From NCBI RefSeq assembly GCF_042665155.1, contig NZ_JBHTCG010000003.1, forward strand, positions 62,001-126,000: 64,000 nucleotides of DNA, given 5' to 3'. Every line of letters starts with the position of its first letter. Within the stretch, counting starts at the first letter, position 1. A program made the position numbers and the translations under genes. The notes beneath the pieces were generated by a model. That model saw nothing but the letters and a program-made list of their open reading frames with translations. It did no database searches and was not told the origin of the DNA. Source of the DNA: Sphaerisporangium rhizosphaerae (GTDB lineage Bacteria; Actinomycetota; Actinomycetes; Streptosporangiales; Streptosporangiaceae). Below are positions 1-8,070 of this stretch, piece by piece.

Positions 1-320
1 GGCGCAACACGATCCTCGTGCTCATGTCGGTGGAGCTGATGCTCAACGCCGTCAACCTCAACCTCGTGACCTTCGACGTCTGGCTCAAGGACGCCCTGCA
101 CGGCGGGCAGGTGCTGACCCTGTTCGTCATCGTGATCGCCGCGGCGGAGCTGGGCGTCGGGCTGGCGATCGTCCTGGCGGTGTTCCGCAACCGGCGCACC
201 ATCGAGATCGACCGCCTCCGCGACCTGGCCGAACCCGATTCGGACCCGGACCCGGCCGCCGGCTCACAGGACCGCCCGCACGACGCCGAGACCATCCCGG
301 CCCGAGGCGGTGCGGCATGA
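1..320 (+). CDS. nuoK: NADH-quinone oxidoreductase subunit K (C-terminal part)
   Basis: Small membrane subunit of proton-pumping NADH dehydrogenase (complex I), a proton-channel relative of Mrp antiporter proteins. The reading frame (first full codon at base 3) enters the window already open, so the N-terminal third is missing. The conserved SVELMLNAVNLNLV helix is seen at once, including the membrane glutamate of the family, then a second helix with the family's AAELGVGLAIV signature. After it comes a hydrophilic tail of about 35 residues rich in Asp, Pro and Ala that E. coli NuoK lacks. The stop codon overlaps an ATG (ATGA at 317-320), which starts a leader ORF rather than nuoL itself. The upstream gene in the operon lies outside the window. 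Confidence 0.95.
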   Translation, partial: RNTILVLMSVELMLNAVNLNLVTFDVWLKDALHGGQVLTLFVIVIAAAELGVGLAIVLAVFRNRRTIEIDRLRDLAEPDSDPDPAAGSQDRPHDAETIPARGGAA

Positions 321-418
321 GCGCCGGTGCGGTGCGGGCCGACCGGCGGTCACATCCGAGCCTGAGGCGGTGCGGCATGAGGGCCGCGGACGCCGGAGTC
401 GTGGGCGGTGGCGCATGA
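317..418 (+). CDS. 33-codon leader ORF bridging nuoK and nuoL
   Basis: A small ORF starts on the ATGA overlap with the nuoK stop and ends in another ATGA overlap with the nuoL start at 415. Its length comes from a 60-bp duplication: the block at 304-321 (GAGGCGGTGCGGCATGAG) recurs exactly at 364-381. The product is Arg/Ala/Gly-rich and looks non-functional as a protein. Inference: it lets ribosomes move without release from nuoK to nuoL by termination-reinitiation after the junction was duplicated. No independent evidence of expression. Confidence 0.45.
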   Translation: MSAGAVRADRRSHPSLRRCGMRAADAGVVGGGA

Positions 419-2367
419 ACGCTCTGCCCGGGCTCGCGGCGGTGGCGGTGGTGCTGCCCTTCCTCGGTGCGGTGGCCGGTCTGCTGGGCACCCGCCTGCC
501 CCGCCGCGGCCGGCCGCCCGGGACGGTCGATCGGGCGGTGTACCGGAGGGCGGCGTGGTTCGCCGTCGCCCCCACGGCGCTCGCCACCGTGCTCGCCGTC
601 TGGGTGCTGGTGACCTACCTGGGCGACCTGCCGTCCGGCTTCACGACCTACGTCCCGATGCACGAGGGCCCCCGGCAGCCCGCCGGCGCCATCGAGAGCA
701 CCCTGTCGGTGGTCGGCACCGGGGCCGTCCCGATCACCATCGGCCTGCGCGTCGACGAACTGGCCGCCGTCATCGCGGTGCTGGTGGGGTGCGTGGCGCT
801 CGCCGTGCAGATCTACTCGACCGGGTACATGCGCGACGAACGCCGCTACCCCTCCTACAGCGCGTTCATCAGCCTGTTCACCAGCGCCATGCTGCTGGTC
901 GTCTACGCCGCCGACCTGCTGGTGCTCTACGTGGGCTGGGAGGTCATGGGCCTGTGCTCCTACCTGCTCATCGGCCACTGGTGGGAGGACCGCGCCAACT
1001 CGCGGGCGGCGGTCAAGGCGTTCCTGGTGACCCGGGTCGGCGACGTCGGCTTCCTGTTCGGCCTGTTCACCCTGGGCCTGGCCGCGGGGAGCTTCCGCGT
1101 CTCCACGGTGCTGGACCGGGTGCCCCACATGTCCACCGGCACGCTGGTCGCGGCGACGCTGCTCCTGCTGCTCGGCGTGGCCGGCAAGAGCGCCCAGGTG
1201 CCGCTGCACACCTGGCTGCCGGACGCGATGGCGGGCCCCACGCCGATCAGCGCGCTCATCCACGCCGCCACGATGGTCGCGGCCGGCATCTTCGTCGTCG
1301 CCCGGCTGTACCCGGCGTTCCTGGGCGCCCGACCCTCGCTGGACCTGCTCGCCGTGATGGCCGCCCTCGGCATGCTCGGCGCGGCGCTGGCCGCCCTGGC
1401 CCAGGACGACCTGAAACGGGTGCTCGCCTACTCGACGATCAGCCAGCTCGCGTACATGGCGGGCGCCCTGGCCGCCGGGTCCGACCAGGCCGCGATCTTC
1501 CACCTGGTCACCCACGGCGCCTTCAAGGCGCTGCTGTTCCTGTGCGCGGGAGCGGTGATCCACGCCGTCGGCTCCAACCTGATGAGCGACATGGGCGGGC
1601 TGCGACGGTCCATGACCGTCACCTTCCCGGCCATGACCATCGGCTTCGCCGCCCTCATGGGGTTGCCCCCCGCCAGCGGGTTCTTCAGCAAGGACGCCGT
1701 GCTCGCCGCCATCGAGCACGCGGCCACCGGAACCGCGCCGCTGACCGACGCCGCCGCGTGGCTGCTGTACGCCTGCGCCCTGGTGACCGTGGCGGTGACC
1801 GGCGCGTACGCGACCCGCGCGTGGCTTCGTACGTTCTTCGGGGCGAGCCGCGTGCGCCACGTCCCGCTGCCGGAGCCCGAGCCGGGCGTGGCCCACGTCT
1901 GGGACGGGCGTGAGGCTCCGGCGTCGATGCTGTGGCCGATCGGCGTCCTCGTCGTCCCGGCTCTGCTGCTCGGGTTCGCCGGCGCCGGCCTGGTCGAGTG
2001 GTCCTCGGCGGTGATCAGCCTGCTCGTGGCGCTGCTCGGCGCGGGCGTCGTGTACGCGTCCTGGCGCGCCGACCCGGCGGCCGACCCGGCCCGGGTGCTC
2101 GGGCCGCTGCGGACGCCGTGCGAGCGGGCCTTCTACGTGGACGCGGTGTACCACCGGCTGTTCGTCGCCCCCGTCCTGTGGCTGGCGAGAGCCGTCGCCC
2201 GGGCCGACGACACGGTCGTGGACGGGGCCGTCCAAGGGTCGGGACGGCTCGCGGTCGGCGTCTCGGGCCTGCTGCGGCGCGGCCAGACGGGCAACGCGCA
2301 GCTGTACCTGACGGGCGTCCTCGCCGGCGTCCTGATCATCGTCATCGGAGCGGTGGTGCTGGGATGA
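415..2367 (+). CDS. nuoL: NADH-quinone oxidoreductase subunit L
   Basis: Large antiporter-like membrane subunit of complex I, 650 aa, with a long run of hydrophobic helices. Visible family marks are GWEVMGLCSYLLIGHWW (helix with conserved Glu), the AGKSAQVPLHTWLPDAM motif with the channel Lys, ALIHAATMVAAGIF, and DDLKRVLAYSTISQLAYM. The C-terminus carries the expected amphipathic stretch and a final helix. I chose ATG 415 because the product then begins with a hydrophobic helix (MNALPGLAAVAVVLPFLG) and has the usual family length. The open frame extends to a GTG at 310, but that would add a duplicated non-conserved segment. Third gene of the K-L-M-N end of the operon. Confidence 0.95.
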   Translation: MNALPGLAAVAVVLPFLGAVAGLLGTRLPRRGRPPGTVDRAVYRRAAWFAVAPTALATVLAVWVLVTYLGDLPSGFTTYVPMHEGPRQPAGAIESTLSVVGTGAVPITIGLRVDELAAVIAVLVGCVALAVQIYSTGYMRDERRYPSYSAFISLFTSAMLLVVYAADLLVLYVGWEVMGLCSYLLIGHWWEDRANSRAAVKAFLVTRVGDVGFLFGLFTLGLAAGSFRVSTVLDRVPHMSTGTLVAATLLLLLGVAGKSAQVPLHTWLPDAMAGPTPISALIHAATMVAAGIFVVARLYPAFLGARPSLDLLAVMAALGMLGAALAALAQDDLKRVLAYSTISQLAYMAGALAAGSDQAAIFHLVTHGAFKALLFLCAGAVIHAVGSNLMSDMGGLRRSMTVTFPAMTIGFAALMGLPPASGFFSKDAVLAAIEHAATGTAPLTDAAAWLLYACALVTVAVTGAYATRAWLRTFFGASRVRHVPLPEPEPGVAHVWDGREAPASMLWPIGVLVVPALLLGFAGAGLVEWSSAVISLLVALLGAGVVYASWRADPAADPARVLGPLRTPCERAFYVDAVYHRLFVAPVLWLARAVARADDTVVDGAVQGSGRLAVGVSGLLRRGQTGNAQLYLTGVLAGVLIIVIGAVVLG

Positions 2368-2402
2368 GCGCGGTCGGCGTCAGCGTGGTGGTGTCGCGAT
2401 GA
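2364..2402 (+). CDS. 12-codon leader ORF after nuoL
   Basis: Starts at ATG 2364 overlapping the nuoL stop (ATGA) and ends at TGA 2400-2402, which overlaps the ATG at 2399 of the next leader ORF. It encodes MSAVGVSVVVSR, a near copy of the start of nuoM (MSAVVVG). It looks like a relic duplicate of the nuoM start kept as a coupling relay. No sign that the peptide itself matters. Confidence 0.35.
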   Translation: MSAVGVSVVVSR

Positions 2403-2547
2403 GCGCGGTCGTCGTCGGAGCCGAGGGCGGTCGCCGCCGGGGCGGTGGTGTCGTGGTGAGCGCGGTCGTCGTCAGGGCCGAGGGCGGTCGCCGCCGGAGC
2501 GGTGGTGTCGTGGTGAGCGGAGTCTTCGCCGGGGCGGTGGTGTCGTG
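2399..2547 (+). repeat. 57-bp tandem duplication of the nuoM 5' end
   Basis: Copies at 2399-2455 and 2456-2512 differ at only about four positions. A shortened 35-bp third copy runs 2513-2547, and a related 35-bp copy sits just before, at 2364-2398. Each unit begins with the first codons of nuoM (AGCGCGGTCGTCGTC-like) and ends GGTGGTGTCGTG. Confidence 0.85.
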
Positions 2548-2548
2548 A
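2399..2548 (+). CDS. 49-codon leader ORF ending on the nuoM start
   Basis: Opens at ATG 2399 inside the stop of the preceding mini-ORF and closes at TGA 2546-2548, sharing its last A with the nuoM ATG (TGATG). It is built from two 57-bp tandem copies (19 codons each) plus a 35-bp partial copy. Each copy starts ATG/GTG-AGC like nuoM. Both duplication lengths are multiples of three, so the frame to the nuoM junction is preserved. Inference: translational coupling device. The alternative is a recent slippage duplication that is simply tolerated. Confidence 0.4.
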   Translation: MSAVVVGAEGGRRRGGGVVVSAVVVRAEGGRRRSGGVVVSGVFAGAVVS

Positions 2549-4314
2549 TGAGCGCGGTGGTCGTCGGGCTGCTCGCCGTTCCCCTGGCGGGGGCGCTGCT
2601 CCTGGTGCTGTTCCCCGGCCCCGGGCGGTGGCCCTGGTACGGGGCGGTGGTGTCCGGGGTGACGCTGGTGCTCGCCCTGGGGCCCCTGGCCCGGTTCGAC
2701 TACGCGCGGGCCGCGCGGCCGCAGTTCGAGATCGACGCCGCGTGGATCCCGGGCCTGGACCTGCGCTTCCACCTCGGCATCGACGGCATCTCGCTTCCCC
2801 TGGTCGTGCTCACCGCGCTGCTGACCTTCCTGTGCTTCGTGTACCTGGTGCGCCACCGGCCGGAAGAGGGCCGCGTCCGGTCCCTCGTGATCACGCTGCT
2901 GGTGCTCGAAGTCGGGATGATCGGGACATTCCTCGCGCTCGACCTGTTGCTGTTCTTCGTGTTCTTCGAGATCGTGCTCGTCCCGATGTACTTCGTCATC
3001 GCCGTGTGGGGCGGCGGGGGACGCCGGGCGGCGGCGGTGAAGTTCATCCTCTACACGCTGCTCGGCTCGGCCGTCCTGCTCCTCGGCCTGCTGCTGGTCT
3101 GGGCGCACACCGGCACGCTGGACATGGCACTTCTCGCCCGGCGGCACGGCGCCGGGATGTCCCACGGCGTGCAGGTCCTCGCCTTCCTCGCCATCGGCCT
3201 CGGCCTGGCCGTCAAGGCGCCGATGTGGCCGCTGCACACCTGGCTGCCCGCCGCGCACACCGAGGCCCCGACCGTCGGCTCGGTGCTGCTCGCCGGCGTG
3301 CTGCTGAAGATGGGCACCTACGGGTTCGCCCGCATCGCCATCCCCATCGTGCCGGAGGGGGCCGCCGCGCTCGCCCCCTGGCTCGGCGCGTTCGCGGTCG
3401 CCGGCATCGTGTACGGCTCGCTGGCCTGCCTGGCCCAGCGCGACCTCAAACGCATGATCGCCTACTCCTCCGTCGGGCACATGGGGTTCGTGCTGCTCGG
3501 GCTGGCGACGCTGACCCCCGTCGGGATGAACGCGGCCCTGTTCGGCAACATCGCCCACGGTCTGATCACCGGCCTGCTGTTCTTCGTCGCGGGCGGGATC
3601 AAGGAGCGGTACGGGACGGCCGACATGTCGCGGCTCGGCGGCGGCATGCTGGCCCGGATGCCCTACGTCGCCTCGCTGCTGACCTTCGCCTGCGTGGCCT
3701 CCCTCGGGCTGCCCGGTCTGGCCGGGTTCTGGGGCGAGATGCTCGCGCTGCTCGGCGCCTTCCAGCCGGCGCAGGGACTCTCCCGGCCGCTGTTCCTGGT
3801 CTTCATGGCCGTCGGCGGCCTCGGCACCGTCCTCACCGCGGCGTACTTCCTGCGCATGCTCTCCCGCGTCACCCACGGCCGGCCGCCCGACGCCGGGCCG
3901 GTGCCGGGAGAGCCCCTGGCGGAGGCGCCACCCGGCGAACCCGCGCCCTTCGGTGAACCCGTGGTCTTCGGTGAACCCTCGGTCTCCGGCGAACCCGCGA
4001 TCTTCGGCGAACCTGCGTCCGAGGAAACCCCGGGCGGCGTCCCCGAGGAAACCTGGGGCGAGGTCCCCGCAGGGGCTCCGGGCGGCGCGCCTGCGCAGGT
4101 TCAGGGCGCCGCGCCTCCAGAGGTTTCGGGCGGTGTTCCGGTGGCGGTGGCGGGCGGTGTGCCCGCGCCTCGCGGGCCGATGCCGGATGTGAGCGCGTAC
4201 GAGCTGGCGGCGTGGACGCCCCTGGTGGTCCTCACCGTGGCGCTCGGGCTGTGGCCCAAGGCGCTGCTCGCCGTCACCGACCCGGCGGTCCAGGCGTTCC
4301 TGGGGGCACGATGA
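2548..4314 (+). CDS. nuoM: NADH-quinone oxidoreductase subunit M
   Basis: Antiporter-like membrane subunit of complex I, 588 aa against about 500 for the family. Conserved pieces include the FFEIVLVPMYFVIAVWGG helix with its Glu, GLAVKAPMWPLHTWLPAAH with the channel Lys, and QRDLKRMIAYSSVGHMGFV. The extra length is a Gly/Glu/Pro-rich hydrophilic insert at about residues 450-545 with repeated FGEP/SGEP and GGVP units, placed just before the last helix (AWTPLVVLTVALGLWPKALL). ATG 2548 is used; the GTG at 2545 would add one residue. The stop overlaps the nuoN start (ATGA at 4311). Confidence 0.95.
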   Translation: MSAVVVGLLAVPLAGALLLVLFPGPGRWPWYGAVVSGVTLVLALGPLARFDYARAARPQFEIDAAWIPGLDLRFHLGIDGISLPLVVLTALLTFLCFVYLVRHRPEEGRVRSLVITLLVLEVGMIGTFLALDLLLFFVFFEIVLVPMYFVIAVWGGGGRRAAAVKFILYTLLGSAVLLLGLLLVWAHTGTLDMALLARRHGAGMSHGVQVLAFLAIGLGLAVKAPMWPLHTWLPAAHTEAPTVGSVLLAGVLLKMGTYGFARIAIPIVPEGAAALAPWLGAFAVAGIVYGSLACLAQRDLKRMIAYSSVGHMGFVLLGLATLTPVGMNAALFGNIAHGLITGLLFFVAGGIKERYGTADMSRLGGGMLARMPYVASLLTFACVASLGLPGLAGFWGEMLALLGAFQPAQGLSRPLFLVFMAVGGLGTVLTAAYFLRMLSRVTHGRPPDAGPVPGEPLAEAPPGEPAPFGEPVVFGEPSVSGEPAIFGEPASEETPGGVPEETWGEVPAGAPGGAPAQVQGAAPPEVSGGVPVAVAGGVPAPRGPMPDVSAYELAAWTPLVVLTVALGLWPKALLAVTDPAVQAFLGAR

Positions 4315-5987
4315 TCCAGTCCATCGACTACGCGGCCATCGCGCCGCCGCTGATCCTCGCGGTGGTGGCCGGGGCGGTGCTGCTGCTCGACGCGTTCCTG
4401 CCCCGCGGCGGGCGCACGACCACGGCGCTCGGTTTCCTCACGCTGGCCGGCGTCCTCGCCGCGCTCGCCGTGGTCGCCGCGCAGGCCCTGCGGGGCGGGC
4501 GCCTGGCGACCTTCTGCGTGCCCGCGGGCCTGAACGGAGGCGCAGGCGGCGCAGGAGGCACACCAGGCACAGGGGGCGCGGCCGGCGCAGGGAGCGCAGG
4601 CGGTGCCGCCTCCTCCTGCTCGTTCGTGGTCGACGGCGTCACCCTCGTCTTCGGCGCCGTCGTGCTCTGCGCCGCCGTCGTGGTCGTCCTGCTGTCCATG
4701 GCGCAGCTCGCCGACCGGACGATCCCGCCCGGCGAGTGGCACTTCCTGCTGCTGTGCACCCTCACCGGCGCGGTCACCCTGCCGGCGTCCCGCGACCTCA
4801 TCATGCTGGTGGTCTCGCTGGAGCTGGTCTCACTGCCGGTCTTCGCGCTCGCCGCGCTCAAGCGGTACGACGCGCGGGGCTCGGAGGCCGCGCTCAAGCT
4901 GTTCCTGGTCTCGGTGATCTCGACGGCCGTGATGCTCTTCGGCGTCTCGCTGCTGTACGGCGTGACCGGGTCGGTCCACCTCGACCGCATCGCCGCCCGG
5001 CTCCCCGTCTCGGCCTCCGCCTTCCCCCGCATGTACGTCGACTTCGTCGCGTCGGGCGGGGCGGCGGCGGACGGGCCCGGCCAGGTGCCCGCCGGCGTCC
5101 TCACCGTGGGCGTCGTGCTGGTGCTCGCCGGGTTCGCGTTCAAGGTCGCGGCGGTGCCGTTCCACTTCTGGGCCGGGGATGTCTACCAGGGCGCCCCGGT
5201 GCCCGTGGCGGCGCTGCTGTCGGTCATCTCCAAGTCCGCCGGGTTCGCCGGGTTGATCCTCGTCCTGACCACGGCGCTGGCCGGCCAGGCGGGGATGTGG
5301 AGACCGCTCGTGGCGGTGCTCGCCGCGCTCACCATGACCGCCGGCAACCTGCTGGCCCTGCGGCAGCGCCACGCCGTGCGGCTGCTGGCGTGGTCGTCGG
5401 TCGCCCAGTCCGGGTACATCCTCGCCCCGCTGGGCGTGGCGGGCAAGGCGGCCGTGTCCGCGTCCATCGCCTACCTGGCGATCTACGCGGCCATGAACAT
5501 CGGCGCGTTCGCCGTGGTCATGGCGGTCAGCAGGACGGCGGAGCGCAACGAGCTGGACGACTACCGCGGCCTGGCCTTCCGCGCCCCGGTGCCGGCGCTC
5601 GCGCTGGCGTTCTTCCTGATCTGCCTGGCCGGGCTGCCGCCGGGACTGGCGGGCATGTTCGCCAAGATCGTGGTGTTCCGCGAGATCGTCCAGGGCGGCG
5701 CGGGTTGGCTGGCCGTCGTCATGGCCGTCAACACCGTGATCGGGCTCTACTACTACATCGGCTGGACCGCCCGGCTGTTCGCCCCCGTCCCCGCCACCCG
5801 CCCGGTGACCGGCCCCGCCACCGGCCCGGTCACCGTGCCTGCCACCGGCCCGGACGAGGGTGACCGCGTCGACCGGCTCGCCGGGCGTGCCCCCTCCCGG
5901 GCGGTCACGGTCGCGATCGCGCTCGGGCTGGCGGCCTCCGTGGCCTTCTCGATCGCCCCGCAACTGGTCCTCTCCGTGGCCGGCTGA
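4311..5987 (+). CDS. nuoN: NADH-quinone oxidoreductase subunit N
   Basis: Third antiporter-like membrane subunit of complex I, 558 aa. Recognisable are SLELVSLPVFALAAL, the AGFAFKVAAVPFHFWAGDVYQG channel segment, and RLLAWSSVAQSGYIL. Two low-complexity loops lengthen it: a Gly/Ala-rich stretch near residues 70-100 between early helices and a repeated PVTGPATG-type loop near 500-515 before the last helix. Translation is coupled to nuoM by the 4-bp overlap. Last nuo gene here; htpX follows after a repeat-filled gap. From memory, S. coelicolor has a second, incomplete nuo set next to htpX, and these genes may be its counterpart. Confidence 0.95.
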   Translation: MIQSIDYAAIAPPLILAVVAGAVLLLDAFLPRGGRTTTALGFLTLAGVLAALAVVAAQALRGGRLATFCVPAGLNGGAGGAGGTPGTGGAAGAGSAGGAASSCSFVVDGVTLVFGAVVLCAAVVVVLLSMAQLADRTIPPGEWHFLLLCTLTGAVTLPASRDLIMLVVSLELVSLPVFALAALKRYDARGSEAALKLFLVSVISTAVMLFGVSLLYGVTGSVHLDRIAARLPVSASAFPRMYVDFVASGGAAADGPGQVPAGVLTVGVVLVLAGFAFKVAAVPFHFWAGDVYQGAPVPVAALLSVISKSAGFAGLILVLTTALAGQAGMWRPLVAVLAALTMTAGNLLALRQRHAVRLLAWSSVAQSGYILAPLGVAGKAAVSASIAYLAIYAAMNIGAFAVVMAVSRTAERNELDDYRGLAFRAPVPALALAFFLICLAGLPPGLAGMFAKIVVFREIVQGGAGWLAVVMAVNTVIGLYYYIGWTARLFAPVPATRPVTGPATGPVTVPATGPDEGDRVDRLAGRAPSRAVTVAIALGLAASVAFSIAPQLVLSVAG

Positions 5988-5989
5988 CC

Positions 5990-6165
5990 TCGCCGCCCGA
6001 CCCCTCCTCCACCCGCCCCGCCGCCCGAATCCTCCTCCGTCCGCCCCGCCGTCCGAATCCCTCCCGCGCACCCCACCGTCCGGACTCCTTCTCCGCACGC
6101 TGCATTGTCCGAACGACTCCTCCGCCCGCTCCGCCGTCCGGACCCCTCCCGCGCACGCCCCACCC
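5990..6165 (+). repeat. Degenerate C-rich tandem repeat between nuoN and htpX
   Basis: The 341-bp gap 5988-6328 is filled at its left by about five imperfect units of roughly 30 bp, each containing a CGCCGTCCGAATCC- or CGTCCGGACTCC-like core. Near 6175-6195 there is a short CCTTTGT reiteration. No gene was found in the gap; the last 40 bases hold the htpX ribosome binding site (GAGAGGGGGAAGC). Confidence 0.6.
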
Positions 6166-6328
6166 GTCTTTTCCCTTGTCCTTTGTCCTTTGTCCCAGCG
6201 TGCCGACGACGGTCTTTTCCCAGCGTGCTGACATCGCGCGCCCGCCTGCCCCGGTCGCGCGGCTGGGAACGTTGGGGCAGGCCGCGAACGTTGCCAGTAG
6301 TGAGCGCAGCGTTCCGAGAGGGGGAAGC

Positions 6329-7183
6329 GTGCACAACAACGGCCTGCGTACCGCAGTGCTCATGGGCGCCTTGTCGGCTCTGATCCTGATCGCGGGATCA
6401 TGGCTGGGAGGCGGCCGGGGCGTGCAGGTCGCCGTGCTCGTCGCCCTGGCCGCCAACGCGGTCGCCTACTTCTTCTCCGACCGCATCGCCCTGTCGGCCA
6501 TGCGGGCCCGCCCGGTCGGCGAGGTCGAGCAGCCCGGCCTGTACCGCATCGTCCGCGAGCTGTCGACCGACGCCCGCCAGCCGATGCCGCGCCTATATCT
6601 GTCGCCCACCGTGCACCCCAACGCCTTCGCCACCGGCAGGAACCCGCGCAACGCGTCCATCTGCCTCACCTACGGCATCGTGCGATTGCTGGACGAGCGG
6701 GAGCTACGGGGCGTGATCGCCCACGAGCTCTCCCATGTATACAACCGCGACATCCTGATCTCCTCGGTGGCCGCGGCGCTGGCCACGATCATCACCTACT
6801 GCAGCTATCTCGCGGTCTTCTTCGGCGGCTCCGCGGACGACGACGAGGGGCCGGGGTTCATCGGCGCGCTGCTGATGATGTTCCTCGGCCCGGTCGCCGC
6901 CGGGATGATCCAGATGGCGATCTCCCGGTCCCGCGAGTTCCAGGCCGACGAGTCGGGCGCCCTGCTCACCGGCGACCCGCTCGGGCTGGCCTCGGCGCTG
7001 CGTAAGATCGAGATGGGCGCGCGCGACCTGCCCCTCCCCGAGGAGAGCCGGCTGACCTCCGCCTCCCACCTCATGATCGCCAACCCGTTCCGCGGGGCAG
7101 GGGTGGGCAGGCTGTTCTCCACCCACCCCTCCACGGCCGCCCGGGTGGCCCGCCTCGAACGCATGGCCGGCTACCGCCGCTGA
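6329..7183 (+). CDS. htpX: Zinc metalloprotease HtpX-like (M48)
   Basis: Membrane-bound M48 peptidase that degrades misfolded membrane proteins in stress, 284 aa as in the family. The zinc motif HELSH lies in VIAHELSHVYNRD, and the third ligand glutamate in REFQADESGALLTGDP. Hydrophobic segments are seen at residues 10-50 and around 150-200. The GTG at 6329 is chosen because a strong Shine-Dalgarno (GAGGGGGAAGC) precedes it and the protein then starts MHNNGLRTAVLMGALSAL; the longer open frame upstream encodes repeat sequence. Confidence 0.9.
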   Translation: MHNNGLRTAVLMGALSALILIAGSWLGGGRGVQVAVLVALAANAVAYFFSDRIALSAMRARPVGEVEQPGLYRIVRELSTDARQPMPRLYLSPTVHPNAFATGRNPRNASICLTYGIVRLLDERELRGVIAHELSHVYNRDILISSVAAALATIITYCSYLAVFFGGSADDDEGPGFIGALLMMFLGPVAAGMIQMAISRSREFQADESGALLTGDPLGLASALRKIEMGARDLPLPEESRLTSASHLMIANPFRGAGVGRLFSTHPSTAARVARLERMAGYRR

Positions 7184-7424
7184 CCAACGGGAGGACCGTC
7201 CCGGCCTGCCTCACCATCGAACTGCGTGCGATCGTCCTCGGCACGCGCCAGACCTGTCCGCTCGCCAGGTCCCGGACCACGAACGCCTGGGCCCCTTCGC
7301 TGTAGTACGCGACGCGCCGCCGTCCCGGCTGACTTGAGCGGAGCGGCGACGTTCGTCTCGTTCTCCGAGGTCGGCTCGGAGTGGTTCTGCGGGAAGGGCG
7401 AGGAGCCCGATCGGGACGGGGGGT

Positions 7425-8000
7425 CTAGGAGCGGTCGTGCGCGGGGTCGGTCTCCTCGGCCTTGAGGGCGGGCAGGCCGTCGATGCTCTCCCGGTTGTGC
7501 TTGGCGCGGTAGGCGCGCCTCTGCCGCACGTCTTTGCGCTCTCCCCACTCGTCGAGCAGGGTGCGATCCTCGTCGAAGGACATGTGCGGCACGGCGAAGC
7601 CGCAGGAGTCGGCGATGCGGTCGCATTCCACGACGATGACCGACCGCACGCCCGGGTGAGGCCCGAAACGCCCGAGCAGCCGGGCGAACTCCGGGTCGCC
7701 GCTGGTGAGGACGCGGCCCCGGCCGGACAGGCGCACGATGTTCGGGGCGCCGGAGAACGCGGCGAACATGATGGTGATGCGCCCGTTCTCGCGGAGGTGC
7801 GCGATGGTCTCGACGCCGCTGCCGTCGAGGTCGAGATAAGCGACGGTGGTGTCGTCCAGCACGGCGAAAGTGTCGGCGTATCCCTTGGGAGACATATTGA
7901 CGTGCCCGCCGCTCTCAGGTGCGGTGGCGACGAAGTAGACCGGCTGCTCGGAGATGAACGTGCGCAGCCGGTCGTTCAACGCGTCGTAGACCTTGGCCAT
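7425..8000 (-). CDS. Pyridoxamine 5'-phosphate oxidase-family protein
   Basis: 191 aa split-barrel protein of the PPOX superfamily that binds FMN or F420. Typical residues are the N-terminal LNDRLRTFISEQPVYFVATA strand, VNMSPKG, a TVAYLDLDGSGVETIAHLRENGRITIMFAAF core and a RLSGRGRV strand. The C-terminal third (RRAYRAKHNRESIDGLPAL) is a hydrophilic tail. Substrate unknown; members are often annotated as general stress or flavin-nucleotide-binding proteins. A good ribosome binding site (TAGGAGGGCTAA) precedes the ATG and a perfect palindrome lies 16 bp upstream of it. Single-gene unit. Confidence 0.8.
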   Translation of the reverse strand: MAKVYDALNDRLRTFISEQPVYFVATAPESGGHVNMSPKGYADTFAVLDDTTVAYLDLDGSGVETIAHLRENGRITIMFAAFSGAPNIVRLSGRGRVLTSGDPEFARLLGRFGPHPGVRSVIVVECDRIADSCGFAVPHMSFDEDRTLLDEWGERKDVRQRRAYRAKHNRESIDGLPALKAEETDPAHDRS

Positions 8001-8016
8001 TTAGCCCTCCTAAGAC

Positions 8017-8028
8017 CCGATATATCGG
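8017..8028. promoter_or_regulatory. Palindrome upstream of the PPOX gene
   Basis: A perfect 12-bp palindrome, CCGATATATCGG, lies 16-28 bp before the start codon at 8000. It overlaps the only AT-rich patch in the region (TATAAAG, GATATATC), so it probably sits on the promoter as an operator. No regulator gene is adjacent. Confidence 0.4.
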
Positions 8029-8070
8029 ACTTTATAGGAGAGGGCATCGGTCATTCCCCGGGGAGATCGG

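Noticed and set aside
127..2235. A 702-codon reverse ORF opposite nuoL, and similar long ones opposite nuoM, nuoN, PhoX, MFS, LAL, HrpB and the flavoprotein
   Set aside because: They are antisense shadows of high-GC genes: Arg/Gly/His-rich, no domains, and the forward genes are unmistakable.
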